Part shown: positions 1 through 8,092 of the stretch, piece by piece | How the letters are laid out: each line of letters starts with the position of its first letter | Position numbering within the stretch: the stretch's first letter is position 1 | Assembly: GCF_002926065.1 (NCBI RefSeq) | Contig: NZ_PREZ01000004.1 | Location: 529,672 to 593,671, forward strand | Length of the DNA: 64,000 bases | Source: Jeotgalibacillus proteolyticus | GTDB taxonomy: Bacteria; Bacillota; Bacilli; Bacillales; Jeotgalibacillaceae | Direction: 5' to 3' | Translations under genes and position numbers: made by a program | The notes under the pieces: model-generated | The model's input: the letters and a program-made list of their open reading frames with translations, nothing else | What the model was told of the DNA's origin: nothing | The model's database searches: none

Positions 1-906
1 TGCACGGAAGATTTTGCGTCCCGCTTCATCCTGCACAATTTTGACAGTGACTCCATCCAGTTCACTAAGAGCAAGCAAGCCTTGCAGTGATTCTTTTTCC
101 TGATCACTCGTATCTTCTTTTACAAAGTACTCATCCAATGCCTGCAGCAAGCCAAATGTCGTTTCTTTCCCGACCTTCATGCTTCTGCCAATGCAATGCA
201 TTTGAACCTTCAGCCAGTCGATATACTCTTTTTTACCGGCAACAATTCCTGATGTTGGGCCTTCTATTGCTTTCCCACCACTGTAAATTGCCAGGTCGGA
301 ATACATAATGTATTTTTTAAGGTCTTCTTCTGCCGCTGCGTCAACGATAAACGGAACATTATTCCGCTGTGCCACTTCCCATGCTTCTTCAATTGGAATC
401 ATATTTTTCTGTACAGCATGATGGGATTTCACATACATAATCGCCGCCGTTTTTTCTGAAATTGCACTTTCAATATGCTCTGCTTTCCCTTCATTTGCGT
501 AGCCTGCCTCTATCAGCTTTCCGCCACCCAAATAAATCATGGTCTCAACAGGTGCTCCGTACTGCACATTATGGCCCTTCAGCAAAATAATCTCGTTATT
601 CACAAGTTCTTCCTGATGAAGTCTTTCACTTTTGCGTCTGTCACCCTTTGTGACGAGTGCAGCAATGGATAAAGTAATGCCGCTTGATGCGGAATTAACA
701 GCAATTGCCGATTCGGCGCCCAGAAGATTCGCTATGTATTGTCCCGCTTTATCAACTAAATCTGCGATCTCCACATAATTTTGTCCACCCTGCTTCATTG
801 CCTCCATCACGCCATCAGTGGAAGTGGAGGTCCCAAGAATCGTCATCCTGCCGCTCGCATTGATCACACGCTTTAAACCGTATTTAGCACTCAATGTATT
901 CGCCAT
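1..906 (-). CDS. SelA-like PLP-dependent enzyme (DgaE-type), C-terminus outside window
   Basis: The minus frame is open from ATG at 906 to the window edge, so only about 302 N-terminal residues are seen. The start MANTLSAKYGLKRVINASGR and the later GGKAIEGPTSGIVAGK resemble the selenocysteine synthase (SelA)/DgaE group of fold-type I PLP enzymes; the Lys in SGGKAIEGPTSG would hold the cofactor. Members outside selenium metabolism act on amino-sugar acids (DgaE is a D-glucosaminate-6-phosphate ammonia-lyase). The GAGGGGG site lies 9 nt before ATG, inside the 3' end of the amidohydrolase gene, and the two genes overlap by 23 nt, so they are translated together. No selenium genes are near, so true SelA function is unlikely. 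The exact substrate is unknown. Confidence 0.85.
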   Translation of the reverse strand, partial: MANTLSAKYGLKRVINASGRMTILGTSTSTDGVMEAMKQGGQNYVEIADLVDKAGQYIANLLGAESAIAVNSASSGITLSIAALVTKGDRRKSERLHQEELVNNEIILLKGHNVQYGAPVETMIYLGGGKLIEAGYANEGKAEHIESAISEKTAAIMYVKSHHAVQKNMIPIEEAWEVAQRNNVPFIVDAAAEEDLKKYIMYSDLAIYSGGKAIEGPTSGIVAGKKEYIDWLKVQMHCIGRSMKVGKETTFGLLQALDEYFVKEDTSDQEKESLQGLLALSELDGVTVKIVQDEAGRKIFRA

Positions 907-1981
907 TTACAACTACCCCCTCTGCTTTAATTCTTGTATTTGACCTCTTCTCATTTCCGTATGAATCCTTTAAGACGATTGGGTCATTCTTTATTGAAAA
1001 CAGCGTCAAATTAGCTTTTTCACCAATTTTGATACGTCCAAGCTCCGGCTTTTGCAGCCAATCAGCTGCGTTGACCGTAACACCTTCGATTACTTCCTCT
1101 AGTGAATAACCCAGTGAAAGAAACTTCGTTAAAAGATTTGCCATTCCATAAACCGGACCGTTCAGCCGATTATCTTTATAAATGTCCGTGCTGATGGTAT
1201 TGAACCTGACACCTGACTCCTTTGCTCCTTCTGCGACCTTGAATGAGAAACTGGCCGTTCCATGCCCAACATCCAACTGAACCCCTCTAGAGATTGCCTC
1301 CTGTAAAACCTGCAGAGGTTTTCCTTCCTGATCAAAAAGCTTGTTTTCTTTCCCATTTAAATAATGAGTGATGACGTCTCCTCCTTTTAAAAGTGGAATC
1401 ACATCCTCTATTTTCGGGGGAGCTGAACCGATATGAACCATTAGCGGCTTTTGTGTCTTAGCTGAAAGCTCCTGTGCGATGCGAAGTGGTTCAAGTCCAT
1501 TCTCCTTAACCACCGATTGGCTGATGCGTGCTTTTAACCCTACAATGATCTCATCGTTGGCTTGAACAGCCTCTATCACAGCCTGTTGATCGATCCATTC
1601 CAGCCTGGAAAGCTCATCAATTCTCTCAAGACCGATTTTGGATATATTCAAAAAAGCAAAGACATTTGTTTTCGCTTCTTTCCCCCTGGCAGCCAGCTCC
1701 GAAATCCGGTTAGCACCAGTGCTCCCCGCATCAACAATCGTTGTTACCCCCTGCTTAACCCCAATCTCATCAATATCATCGCCATACGGTTTAAACTCCG
1801 GGAACGCATGAACATGCAGATCAATCCATCCACTTGAAACAAACAGCCCCGTGCAATCCCTTATCTCGCCTCGCCCTTCTCCAGGCACAGTGATCCCAAC
1901 AATGTTGCCTTGCTCTATAACAAGATCAACCACTTCACCATCGACCTTTTTTACATTTCTCAAAACTATACGTTCTTCCAT
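884..1981 (-). CDS. Amidohydrolase/deacetylase family metallohydrolase (COG3964 type)
   Basis: This 365-residue TIM-barrel amidohydrolase has the metal motif DLHVHAF (HxH, about residue 55), a probable carboxylated Lys in IIVGLKARIS (about 150), further metal His residues in LMVHIG and DVITHYLNG, and the late Asp in STDIYKDNR. It is often annotated as dihydroorotase-like, but the family (Ef0837/Atu3266) is known to act on acylated small molecules rather than dihydroorotate. The AAGGTGAAGAGAA site precedes ATG at 1981. It is the first gene of an operon with the SelA-like gene and is divergent from a YfcC carrier. Together these suggest uptake, deacylation and then PLP-dependent lysis of an N-acyl amino-sugar acid or amino acid. 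That pathway is inference. Confidence 0.85.
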   Translation of the reverse strand: MEERIVLRNVKKVDGEVVDLVIEQGNIVGITVPGEGRGEIRDCTGLFVSSGWIDLHVHAFPEFKPYGDDIDEIGVKQGVTTIVDAGSTGANRISELAARGKEAKTNVFAFLNISKIGLERIDELSRLEWIDQQAVIEAVQANDEIIVGLKARISQSVVKENGLEPLRIAQELSAKTQKPLMVHIGSAPPKIEDVIPLLKGGDVITHYLNGKENKLFDQEGKPLQVLQEAISRGVQLDVGHGTASFSFKVAEGAKESGVRFNTISTDIYKDNRLNGPVYGMANLLTKFLSLGYSLEEVIEGVTVNAADWLQKPELGRIKIGEKANLTLFSIKNDPIVLKDSYGNEKRSNTRIKAEGVVVNGEYIEC

Positions 1982-2063
1982 TTCTCTTCACCTTTTCCAA
2001 TCAGCCATCTACTTACCTATCAAACCTATAAATAAAAAGATAACATAGTATGAATTTTCTGTA

Positions 2064-2087
2064 AACATAACGTTATAATGTTATGTT
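2064..2087. promoter_or_regulatory. 24-bp near-perfect palindrome, candidate operator
   Basis: The arms AACATAAC and GTTATGTT flank an 8-base centre, with only one symmetric pair mismatched over 24 bases. It lies in the shared upstream region of the amidohydrolase operon and the YfcC carrier gene, where a single regulator could control both. The regulator is not in the window. Confidence 0.5.
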
Positions 2088-2110
2088 GTTTAAAATAGAC
2101 ATGTTCCTCT

Positions 2111-2176
2111 TCGACAAGTGCCTGTCACTACCCGATTTTTGTCGACGCATTCGACAAGTGCCTGTCACTCCCCGGT
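2111..2176. repeat. Two direct copies of a dispersed palindromic repeat
   Basis: TCGACAAGTGCCTGTCACT occurs at 2111-2129 and again at 2151-2169, 40 bases apart, each followed by a CCCG-rich stretch. It matches, with few changes, the repeat at 38226-38274 and the one at 49020-49042 (consensus about TCGACAAGTGCCTGGCAC followed by CACCCG). Confidence 0.75.
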
Positions 2177-2215
2177 TTGTCCCCCCCTACTCAATCTGAC
2201 AATATATTTTAAATT

Positions 2216-2244
2216 TTGCAAAAATATTATATGAGTTATATAAT
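2216..2244 (+). promoter_or_regulatory. Sigma-A type promoter for the YfcC carrier gene
   Basis: TTGCAA at 2216-2221 and a perfect TATAAT at 2239-2244 are separated by exactly 17 bases, about 90 bases before the start codon. Confidence 0.6.
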
Positions 2245-2334
2245 AGGCAACATTATTTATTACATATTGAAAACGAATAAGATTGGAGGTTCACACGAAT
2301 ATAGAAAATCAACCACATGGAGGCCTATAACAAG

Positions 2335-3744
2335 ATGAGTTCACAAATCGAGGAAAACACACCAAAAAAGAAAAAATGGGAAATGCCTGATACATATGTA
2401 ATTTTGTTTCTTGTTCTGCTGATCGCAGTTATTGCTACCTACTTTGTGCCGGCTGGATCCTTTGACCGGGAGATGGTTGACGGGGTCGAAAGGGTTGTGC
2501 CGGGGACGTATAGTGAAGTAAGCGGGAATCCGACAGGGCTTATGGATATTTTTCTTGCCCTTCAGTTTGGGATGGTGGAGTCTGGCGGACTGATTTTTCT
2601 TGTATTGTTTGCAGGAGGCGCGTTTGAAGTGATTGAACGGTCCGGAGCGATTAAAGGCGGGATCTTACGCGCAGTCAATAAAACAAAAGGAAAAGAGTTC
2701 TACTTGATCGCATTCGTTTCCCTGTTATTTGCTCTTGGAGGAGCGGTAGGTGCTGTCGCCAATTCAGTCATTCCCTTTGTAGCTATTGGTGTCATTATCG
2801 CACGAGCGCTTAAGCTTGATGCCATTGTCGCTGTTGCCATCACATTTGGTGCAACATTTGCCGGTTTTAATGTAGGGTTTTTAAATCCCTACACCGTTGG
2901 AATCGCACAATCGATCGCAGGAGTGCCACTGTTTTCCGGTATGCTGCTTCGTGTCATTGCCTTTGTCATTATTGTCGGTGCTACGATCTGGTACACCTGG
3001 ATCTATGCGAAAAAAATATTAAACGATCCATCCAAAAGTCTCATTGGCGTACTTGATGAAGGTTCTTCCCAAAACGAAGACCTTAAGGCACCTTTCACCA
3101 AACGTCATAAAATCATTCTGTCATTCGTCGGGTTAATGCTCTCCTTTTTCATCTTTGCCACCATTCAATATGAATGGACGGTTGATCATATGGCCGCCTT
3201 CTTTATCATTATCGGTCTTGTATCAGGTGTGATTGCCGGGATGAACTACAACAAAGTTGCCATTACATTTTTAGAGGGATGTCAGAAGCTTGTATACGGT
3301 GCATTAATTATTGGCGTGGCTCGTGCGATCTTAATCGTCATGGAAGACGCATCTATCCTTGATTCCTTCGTCCAGGCGCTATCTGTTCCGCTTGAAAATT
3401 TATCACCGGTTTTCGCAACGCTTGGCATGTTTGTAGCCAATGGTATCATGAACTTTTTAATTCCATCCGGCAGCGGCCAGGCAATGATCGCAATGCCGAT
3501 TCTGTCGCCGCTTTCAGATATGATCGGCATTAACCGCCAGATCGCAGTTCAGGCCTACCAGTTTGGAGACGGCTTCACCAACAGCATCTTCCCAACCTCA
3601 GGACCGCTTATGGCAAGCTTAGCTGTCGCAGGTGTTTCCTGGATCAAATGGGCAAAATGGATGTTTCCTTTGCTGCTCATTTGGACAGTAATTGCTGTAT
3701 CAATGCTGGTTTTTGCTGTATTTATTGGGTGGGGACCAGTTTAG
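2335..3744 (+). CDS. YfcC/DcuC-like (COG1288) membrane carrier
   Basis: About 469 residues with a short charged N-terminus (KKKKWEMPDTYVIL) and around a dozen hydrophobic segments. The sequence matches the YfcC family (PF03606, related to C4-dicarboxylate carrier DcuC), with features such as TYFVPAGSFDR near residue 40 and NGIMNFLIPSGSGQA in the second half. The start is taken at 2335 because GGAGG at 2319-2323 serves it; an upstream ATG at 2317 has no site. Some members move peptides, amino acids or carboxylates. Being divergent from the amidohydrolase/SelA-like operon, it probably brings in the substrate of that operon. Substrate not known. Confidence 0.85.
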   Translation: MSSQIEENTPKKKKWEMPDTYVILFLVLLIAVIATYFVPAGSFDREMVDGVERVVPGTYSEVSGNPTGLMDIFLALQFGMVESGGLIFLVLFAGGAFEVIERSGAIKGGILRAVNKTKGKEFYLIAFVSLLFALGGAVGAVANSVIPFVAIGVIIARALKLDAIVAVAITFGATFAGFNVGFLNPYTVGIAQSIAGVPLFSGMLLRVIAFVIIVGATIWYTWIYAKKILNDPSKSLIGVLDEGSSQNEDLKAPFTKRHKIILSFVGLMLSFFIFATIQYEWTVDHMAAFFIIIGLVSGVIAGMNYNKVAITFLEGCQKLVYGALIIGVARAILIVMEDASILDSFVQALSVPLENLSPVFATLGMFVANGIMNFLIPSGSGQAMIAMPILSPLSDMIGINRQIAVQAYQFGDGFTNSIFPTSGPLMASLAVAGVSWIKWAKWMFPLLLIWTVIAVSMLVFAVFIGWGPV

Positions 3745-3754
3745 AAAAAAGAAA

Positions 3755-3789
3755 AAGAGCCGCTTGGGCAACAGACACAAGCGGCTCTT
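3755..3789. terminator. Bidirectional terminator between YfcC and M48 genes
   Basis: The 12-bp arms AAGAGCCGCTTG and CAAGCGGCTCTT enclose an 11-base loop, with A-rich and T-rich flanks. It serves the two convergent genes. Confidence 0.85.
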
Positions 3790-3807
3790 CTTTATAGTTA
3801 TCAACCC

Positions 3808-5073
3808 TTATTGCATGGACTCCAGTTCCCTCACAAAGTTGGTCTCATTCGTTACCCCTAAAAGACTAAATCCACTTTCACCGTATTCGTTTTCATAGTC
3901 AGGAAGCGCTCCATATTCATATAATAGCAAAGCAATATCATAGGATCCGTTATTGATGGCTGAGGTAAGGACAGTATCGTATTCATCCTCAGCATTCGGA
4001 TCAGCACCTGCGTCCAATAAAAGGCGTGTCATTTCTACGTCACCATAATAAGTAGTAAACATTAGGGCTGTTGAGCCAAATTCATCCGTCTCTTCTAAGT
4101 CTGCCCCCTCATCAATCAGTTCCTGAACAGCTTCCCGATCACCCTCGGCAACTGCTTCAATTAATGGAGGATTACTTATTTCAAAAAAATCATCTGGCAA
4201 AAACGAAGCAAACACCGCTCCCCCCACTGAAAACGTCAAAATCACCGCAATATAAGCCGCAAACATTCCACCTAACAACAACCCTGCTCCAAGCGCAATT
4301 TTCCCATTATTCGGTTGATACAACGGCGTCGTTTCCGGACTCATAAACTGCCCTACCGATTGAATACGCTTTGGTAGACGCGGGTGCGTGGATAGGACCT
4401 CACTCAGCCAAACTGCTCCATTCGATTCAGAGTGAATCTGTTCCAAATAAGCATCCTCACTTACTTCATTTGCGGTTAACTTTCCAATGCCTAAAATCGT
4501 TAGCGCCCGTTTTGCAGCCGTTACGTTTTGAATCGTGTAAGCTGCTTCGCGGTCACAGGTATACTCACACGACCGGCTGTAGGCCTGAGCTAAAAACGGA
4601 ATAAACTGTGCTGGCATAACGAGGATGTTTTTCCAAACATGGCGCCGTTTTATATGAGAAAGCTCATGCGCAATAATAAAATCCAGCTCATCCTGCCCTT
4701 CCTGTCTCGCTAACTCAAAAACTTCCGAATACAAAACAACCATATTCCGCCCGAAAAAACGTGTCGCAAAGGCATTTAGCGCGCCTTCCGACTGAATTAC
4801 AAACATATCCGGAACGGCTTTCAAGCCCATCTGCTCCGATAACTCCGTCACTCGTGCATACACATCCGGAAACTGCTTCTCACTAATCCTGACCCCATTC
4901 CCGCGAATGGACCCAAGCATCATCGCATTCATAAATAACACGACAGCGAATACCGCAAGCGCAATGCCGATCCCTATAATTGAAATAGCTGCAATAAGAT
5001 AAATAATTCCACTAAAAATGGCGCTTAAAATAAAATAGACCGTCTCACGCTCAGACTTAATTGCTCCGTTCAT
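3808..5073 (-). CDS. M48-family membrane zinc protease with C-terminal ankyrin repeats
   Basis: The start is set at 5073 because GGGGGAG lies 8 nt upstream; a frame start 10 codons earlier has no site. Residues 10-55 hold two hydrophobic segments. The protease domain has HELSH (about residues 136-140) and the downstream glutamate in SCEYTCDREA, as in HtpX/M48 proteases. A third hydrophobic stretch (about 265-300) is followed by three ankyrin-like units (about 305-420) with ALMFTTYYGDVEMTRLLLDAGAD and similar turns. The usual M48 protease is shorter and has no ankyrin tail. The likely role is membrane protein quality control with a protein-binding tail. It is convergent with the YfcC gene and monocistronic. 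Confidence 0.85.
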   Translation of the reverse strand: MNGAIKSERETVYFILSAIFSGIIYLIAAISIIGIGIALAVFAVVLFMNAMMLGSIRGNGVRISEKQFPDVYARVTELSEQMGLKAVPDMFVIQSEGALNAFATRFFGRNMVVLYSEVFELARQEGQDELDFIIAHELSHIKRRHVWKNILVMPAQFIPFLAQAYSRSCEYTCDREAAYTIQNVTAAKRALTILGIGKLTANEVSEDAYLEQIHSESNGAVWLSEVLSTHPRLPKRIQSVGQFMSPETTPLYQPNNGKIALGAGLLLGGMFAAYIAVILTFSVGGAVFASFLPDDFFEISNPPLIEAVAEGDREAVQELIDEGADLEETDEFGSTALMFTTYYGDVEMTRLLLDAGADPNAEDEYDTVLTSAINNGSYDIALLLYEYGALPDYENEYGESGFSLLGVTNETNFVRELESMQ

Positions 5074-5208
5074 TTCCCAAACTCCCCCTGATACTGGATA
5101 CATTTTACATACAAATTTAAATATAGTTCAGGAGTAGGAGGTGGTCAATCTATTTTTTATCATTTAACCTACTTTTTAAGATAAAAAGAACTAAAATTTA
5201 GCAAATAA

Positions 5209-5245
5209 AAAGCTTTGCAGAGTCTAAACCCACCTGCAAAGCTTT
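5209..5245 (-). terminator. Terminator after the DUF6933/pRiA4b gene
   Basis: 12-bp perfect arms (AAAGCTTTGCAG / CTGCAAAGCTTT) are followed on the minus strand by a T-rich run. Confidence 0.8.
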
Positions 5246-5256
5246 CTTCAAAATCC

Positions 5257-6372
5257 CTATAAATACATCAATCCCCGATTAACCATCTCAAGATCAAACT
5301 CATCAATGAACTGGTCCTCGCTCCAATCCTTCAGATGCTCATAATCGGAATGCGTGGGATCAGCCATCACCTTCAGAAATTCCTCATATCCACCTTCACC
5401 ACCAACGTCTTCAGGCGGTCTTTCGCCTTCCCCTGCGAGACAGATAGGATAATTCACATCATAATCATCAATCGTTTCCTCAACCACTATCCGGTGCTGC
5501 CAGCTGTCGCCAAGATCATAAATGTACAGCATTTCACCAGGGAGGTAGTCTGAGAGCTTCTCACCTTTTTCAAGCTTCATAGGAATCCTGGATTGAAAGC
5601 TTAGTGATTCTTCATGAGAGACTAGTTTGACAACATCCTTCTGATCTTTCTTGCCGCTCAGTCCTTGAGGATTAAACGGCTGACCGGGAAATAGATAAAA
5701 CTCGTGAAGATGGGAGTCGCTCCAGTCAAAAATAATCTGCAGCGTTTCGTGCAGCTCTGGGAAAGATAAGTACGTTGGAATTGCTATTCTGCGCCAAATG
5801 GAGTGATTACCAAGCTCAAGCGATACACGAACAATGACCGCCTCAGAATTAAACACGGGGCCTCCTGTAAACTCCTCCAGGTCGCGATATAAATCCTTAT
5901 TGGGATGGGTGTAGCCACTCTTCCCTTTTCCCCGTCCAACGAGTATGCGGCTCAGCCTTTTGCTTAATGAAATCTGAAAATTCGAAGCCTCATAAAGCTC
6001 TCTATCAAAAACATACACACTCTCAATTGCTTTATTCACTCTACTAATAGAACTCCTGTCTTGTGTCCCTGTAAAGCTAAAACTCTGAGACGCCGAAAGA
6101 TACCGCTCAATTACCTCCTTCTTAATCCCCTCTCCTCGGAAAGCTTCACCAATTGCTTCTACAATTAATTGATCAATATTCTTAAGTTCCTTCGCTTTTA
6201 AACCATATAGAACAATCACATACCGATTGCTGTCATTCACCAGAACAACCGTCTTCCTGCGATTAATCGTAAAAATATTGGCATGCCAGGAAAACAGCGG
6301 CTCGTAAATCTCCGTCTGCATCGGTTTAACCTTTAATCCAGTTAATAGCTTTTTTGTACATTGGATTAACAT
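5257..6372 (-). CDS. Two-domain protein: DUF6933-like N-terminus, pRiA4b ORF-3-like C-terminus
   Basis: The start at 6372 (MLIQCTKKLL) follows AGGAG by about 8 nt; the longer frame lacks a site. Residues 1-170 resemble the DUF6933 family (PLFSWHANIFTINRRKTVVLVND, then YVIVLYGLKAKELK). From about residue 190 the sequence matches the plasmid pRiA4b ORF-3 domain (IWRRIAIPTYLSFPELHETLQIIFDWSDSHLHEF, then YIYDLGDSWQHRI, then CLAGEGERPPEDVGG). Neither domain has a settled biochemical role. The pRiA4b fold occurs alone or with other domains in many bacteria and plasmids. No membrane segment or signal is seen, so it should be cytoplasmic. It stands alone with its own terminator. Confidence 0.8.
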   Translation of the reverse strand: MLIQCTKKLLTGLKVKPMQTEIYEPLFSWHANIFTINRRKTVVLVNDSNRYVIVLYGLKAKELKNIDQLIVEAIGEAFRGEGIKKEVIERYLSASQSFSFTGTQDRSSISRVNKAIESVYVFDRELYEASNFQISLSKRLSRILVGRGKGKSGYTHPNKDLYRDLEEFTGGPVFNSEAVIVRVSLELGNHSIWRRIAIPTYLSFPELHETLQIIFDWSDSHLHEFYLFPGQPFNPQGLSGKKDQKDVVKLVSHEESLSFQSRIPMKLEKGEKLSDYLPGEMLYIYDLGDSWQHRIVVEETIDDYDVNYPICLAGEGERPPEDVGGEGGYEEFLKVMADPTHSDYEHLKDWSEDQFIDEFDLEMVNRGLMYL

Positions 6373-6479
6373 GTTTAGCGCTCCTATCAGCATTATAGAG
6401 GATCTCTACAAACATCTCTTCCTCTGTTTCGTCGCAATTATACCACATGCCTTATTCAAGCCACCCTCAAAACCAGCAC

Positions 6480-7052
6480 TCACTCCTCCCCTTTTAATTT
6501 CTTTATAATCCCTCTCTCTGAAAGCTCGGTCAGCAGCTTCACCAGTTCTTCAATCGACGGTGATTTTTCATCCTGACCGAACCAGTAGCTTAAGACTCCA
6601 ATCATGGCTGATAGGGCATATTCCAGTGTATATTCCAGTTCAAAGTCATCTATTGCGCCCTGTGCCAGGAGTACTTCTTTTATCATTGGCCTCATGCTGG
6701 CTTTGATTTTTCCCTGAAAAGCCGGATCTCCTTGATCTCCAAGAAGGATCCCAAGAACGTGACCGTGTTTTGAAAATATTTTTACAAGCGCTTCAAGCGG
6801 AAATGAGTCCGTTTGAGGTGACAGCTGCTTTAGAGGCAGCTCCTGAAGCTTAGAAATCAGCTGATCTTCAATTTGCTCCAACACATCATATACATCTGAA
6901 AAATATTCGTAAAAAGTAGAGCGGTTATAGCCCGCTTTCATCGTAATTTCCTTAATGGTAATTTTTTCAATTCGCTTCGTGCAATAGAGTTCCCAAAAAG
7001 CATCGTTTAAATTTTGTTTCGTTAGCTCAGTGATTGGCGGATTCTTTTTCAT
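6480..7052 (-). CDS. TetR/AcrR-family transcriptional repressor
   Basis: About 190 residues. The N-terminal helix-turn-helix is clear (ITIKEITMKAGYNRSTFYEYFSDVYDVLEQ, about residues 30-60), and the helical C-terminus would bind a ligand. ATG at 7052 follows AGGAGG by 6 nt. The gene is divergent from a two-gene ABC exporter, and an imperfect 13-bp inverted repeat sits in the 134-bp gap. This is the usual layout of a local repressor controlling an efflux system. The inducer cannot be told. Confidence 0.9.
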   Translation of the reverse strand: MKKNPPITELTKQNLNDAFWELYCTKRIEKITIKEITMKAGYNRSTFYEYFSDVYDVLEQIEDQLISKLQELPLKQLSPQTDSFPLEALVKIFSKHGHVLGILLGDQGDPAFQGKIKASMRPMIKEVLLAQGAIDDFELEYTLEYALSAMIGVLSYWFGQDEKSPSIEELVKLLTELSERGIIKKLKGEE

Positions 7053-7098
7053 GTCATTCCTCCTATCGCCTCTCCATTTTCCGACAGGAGAGGCCATA

Positions 7099-7149
7099 AT
7101 GTCGGTTGATCATACCTTATTGTCATCTTACACTTAGATCATACGACAT
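7099..7149. promoter_or_regulatory. Candidate TetR operator in the exporter/regulator gap
   Basis: The inverted arms ATGTCGGTTGATC (7099-7111) and GATCATACGACAT (7137-7149) match at 11 of 13 positions. GATCATAC is also directly repeated (7108-7115, 7137-7144). Confidence 0.45.
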
Positions 7150-7186
7150 GTTGTAGGATTTTAAAAGAAGAAACGGAGGATGTAGC

Positions 7187-8092
7187 ATGCCAGCAATAAA
7201 AATACAGGGGCTAACAAAGGATTACGGCAACAATAAAGGAATTTTTGGGGTTTCCTTTCATATTGAAGAGGGTGAGGTTTTTGGATTTTTAGGTCCTAAT
7301 GGTGCAGGTAAAACCACAACCATACGCCACCTGCTGGGATTCACTAAACCACAAAGCGGAACGTCAACCATTTTAGGTCTGGATTCCTGGAAACAATCAA
7401 AAGAAATACACCAGCATCTTGGGTATTTACCGGCAGAAATTGCGTTTCCGGCAAATATGACAGGAGCACAGATTATACAGCATGCGGCGAATATGCGCGG
7501 TCTTAAAGACATGACGTTGGCTCAGGAATTAATCACGATGTTTGATTTGGATCCCTCTCCTCTTATAAAAAGAATGTCCAAGGGAATGAAGCAAAAAGTT
7601 GGAATTGTTTGTGCTTTTATCCACGATCCTAAAATTCTCATTCTTGATGAACCGACAACAGGTCTTGACCCTCTCATGCAATCCGTCTTTGTTACGCTAA
7701 TACACCGGGAAAAACAAAAAGGGAAAAGCATTCTTATGTCTTCTCATCACTTCGAGGAAATTGAAGGTACCTGTGATCGCATTGCGATGATCAGACAAGG
7801 GAGATTAACTTCAGCATTGAACTCACAGGACTTTAAACATTTTGATAAAACCACCTACAAAATAACATTTCGCAGTCTCCAGGACTTTCACGCTATTCAG
7901 AAGGAAGAATTTACGATTACCGACATTCAAAGCGAAGCATTAGCTGTACTAGTTGAAATTGAGGACCTTCAGATTAATGAGCTCATAGGGTCTTTGGGGA
8001 AAAAAGATGTGTTATCCATTCGTGAAATGAAAGTTTCACTTGAGGATTCTTTTATGAATTTCTATAAGCAAGGGGATCATGACCATGTTTAA
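7187..8092 (+). CDS. ABC transporter ATP-binding protein (drug/lipid exporter type)
   Basis: 301 residues with Walker A GPNGAGKTT (about 37-45), signature-like MSKGMKQKVG (LSGG replaced by MSKG), Walker B ILILDEPTTGLDP and the switch His in MSSHHFEE. The C-terminal 80 residues are the variable tail of CcmA/YhaQ-type exporter ATPases. The AACGGAGGATGTAGC site precedes ATG at 7187. The downstream permease gene starts 14 nt before this gene ends, so the two are coupled. The divergent TetR gene probably controls them. The unit most likely exports a toxic compound; substrate unknown. Confidence 0.9.
   Translation: MPAIKIQGLTKDYGNNKGIFGVSFHIEEGEVFGFLGPNGAGKTTTIRHLLGFTKPQSGTSTILGLDSWKQSKEIHQHLGYLPAEIAFPANMTGAQIIQHAANMRGLKDMTLAQELITMFDLDPSPLIKRMSKGMKQKVGIVCAFIHDPKILILDEPTTGLDPLMQSVFVTLIHREKQKGKSILMSSHHFEEIEGTCDRIAMIRQGRLTSALNSQDFKHFDKTTYKITFRSLQDFHAIQKEEFTITDIQSEALAVLVEIEDLQINELIGSLGKKDVLSIREMKVSLEDSFMNFYKQGDHDHV

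Noticed and set aside
1..906. Annotating the PLP enzyme as L-seryl-tRNA(Sec) selenium transferase
   Set aside because: No selD, selB or selC nearby and the partner gene is an amidohydrolase; the DgaE-type assignment is better.
884..1981. Annotating the amidohydrolase as dihydroorotase (pyrC)
   Set aside because: No pyrimidine genes are near, and the sequence features and neighbours fit the COG3964 group.
2111..2176. Direct repeats considered as a CRISPR-like array
   Set aside because: Only two copies with a 21-base spacer, and the same repeat occurs alone elsewhere; it is a dispersed palindrome.
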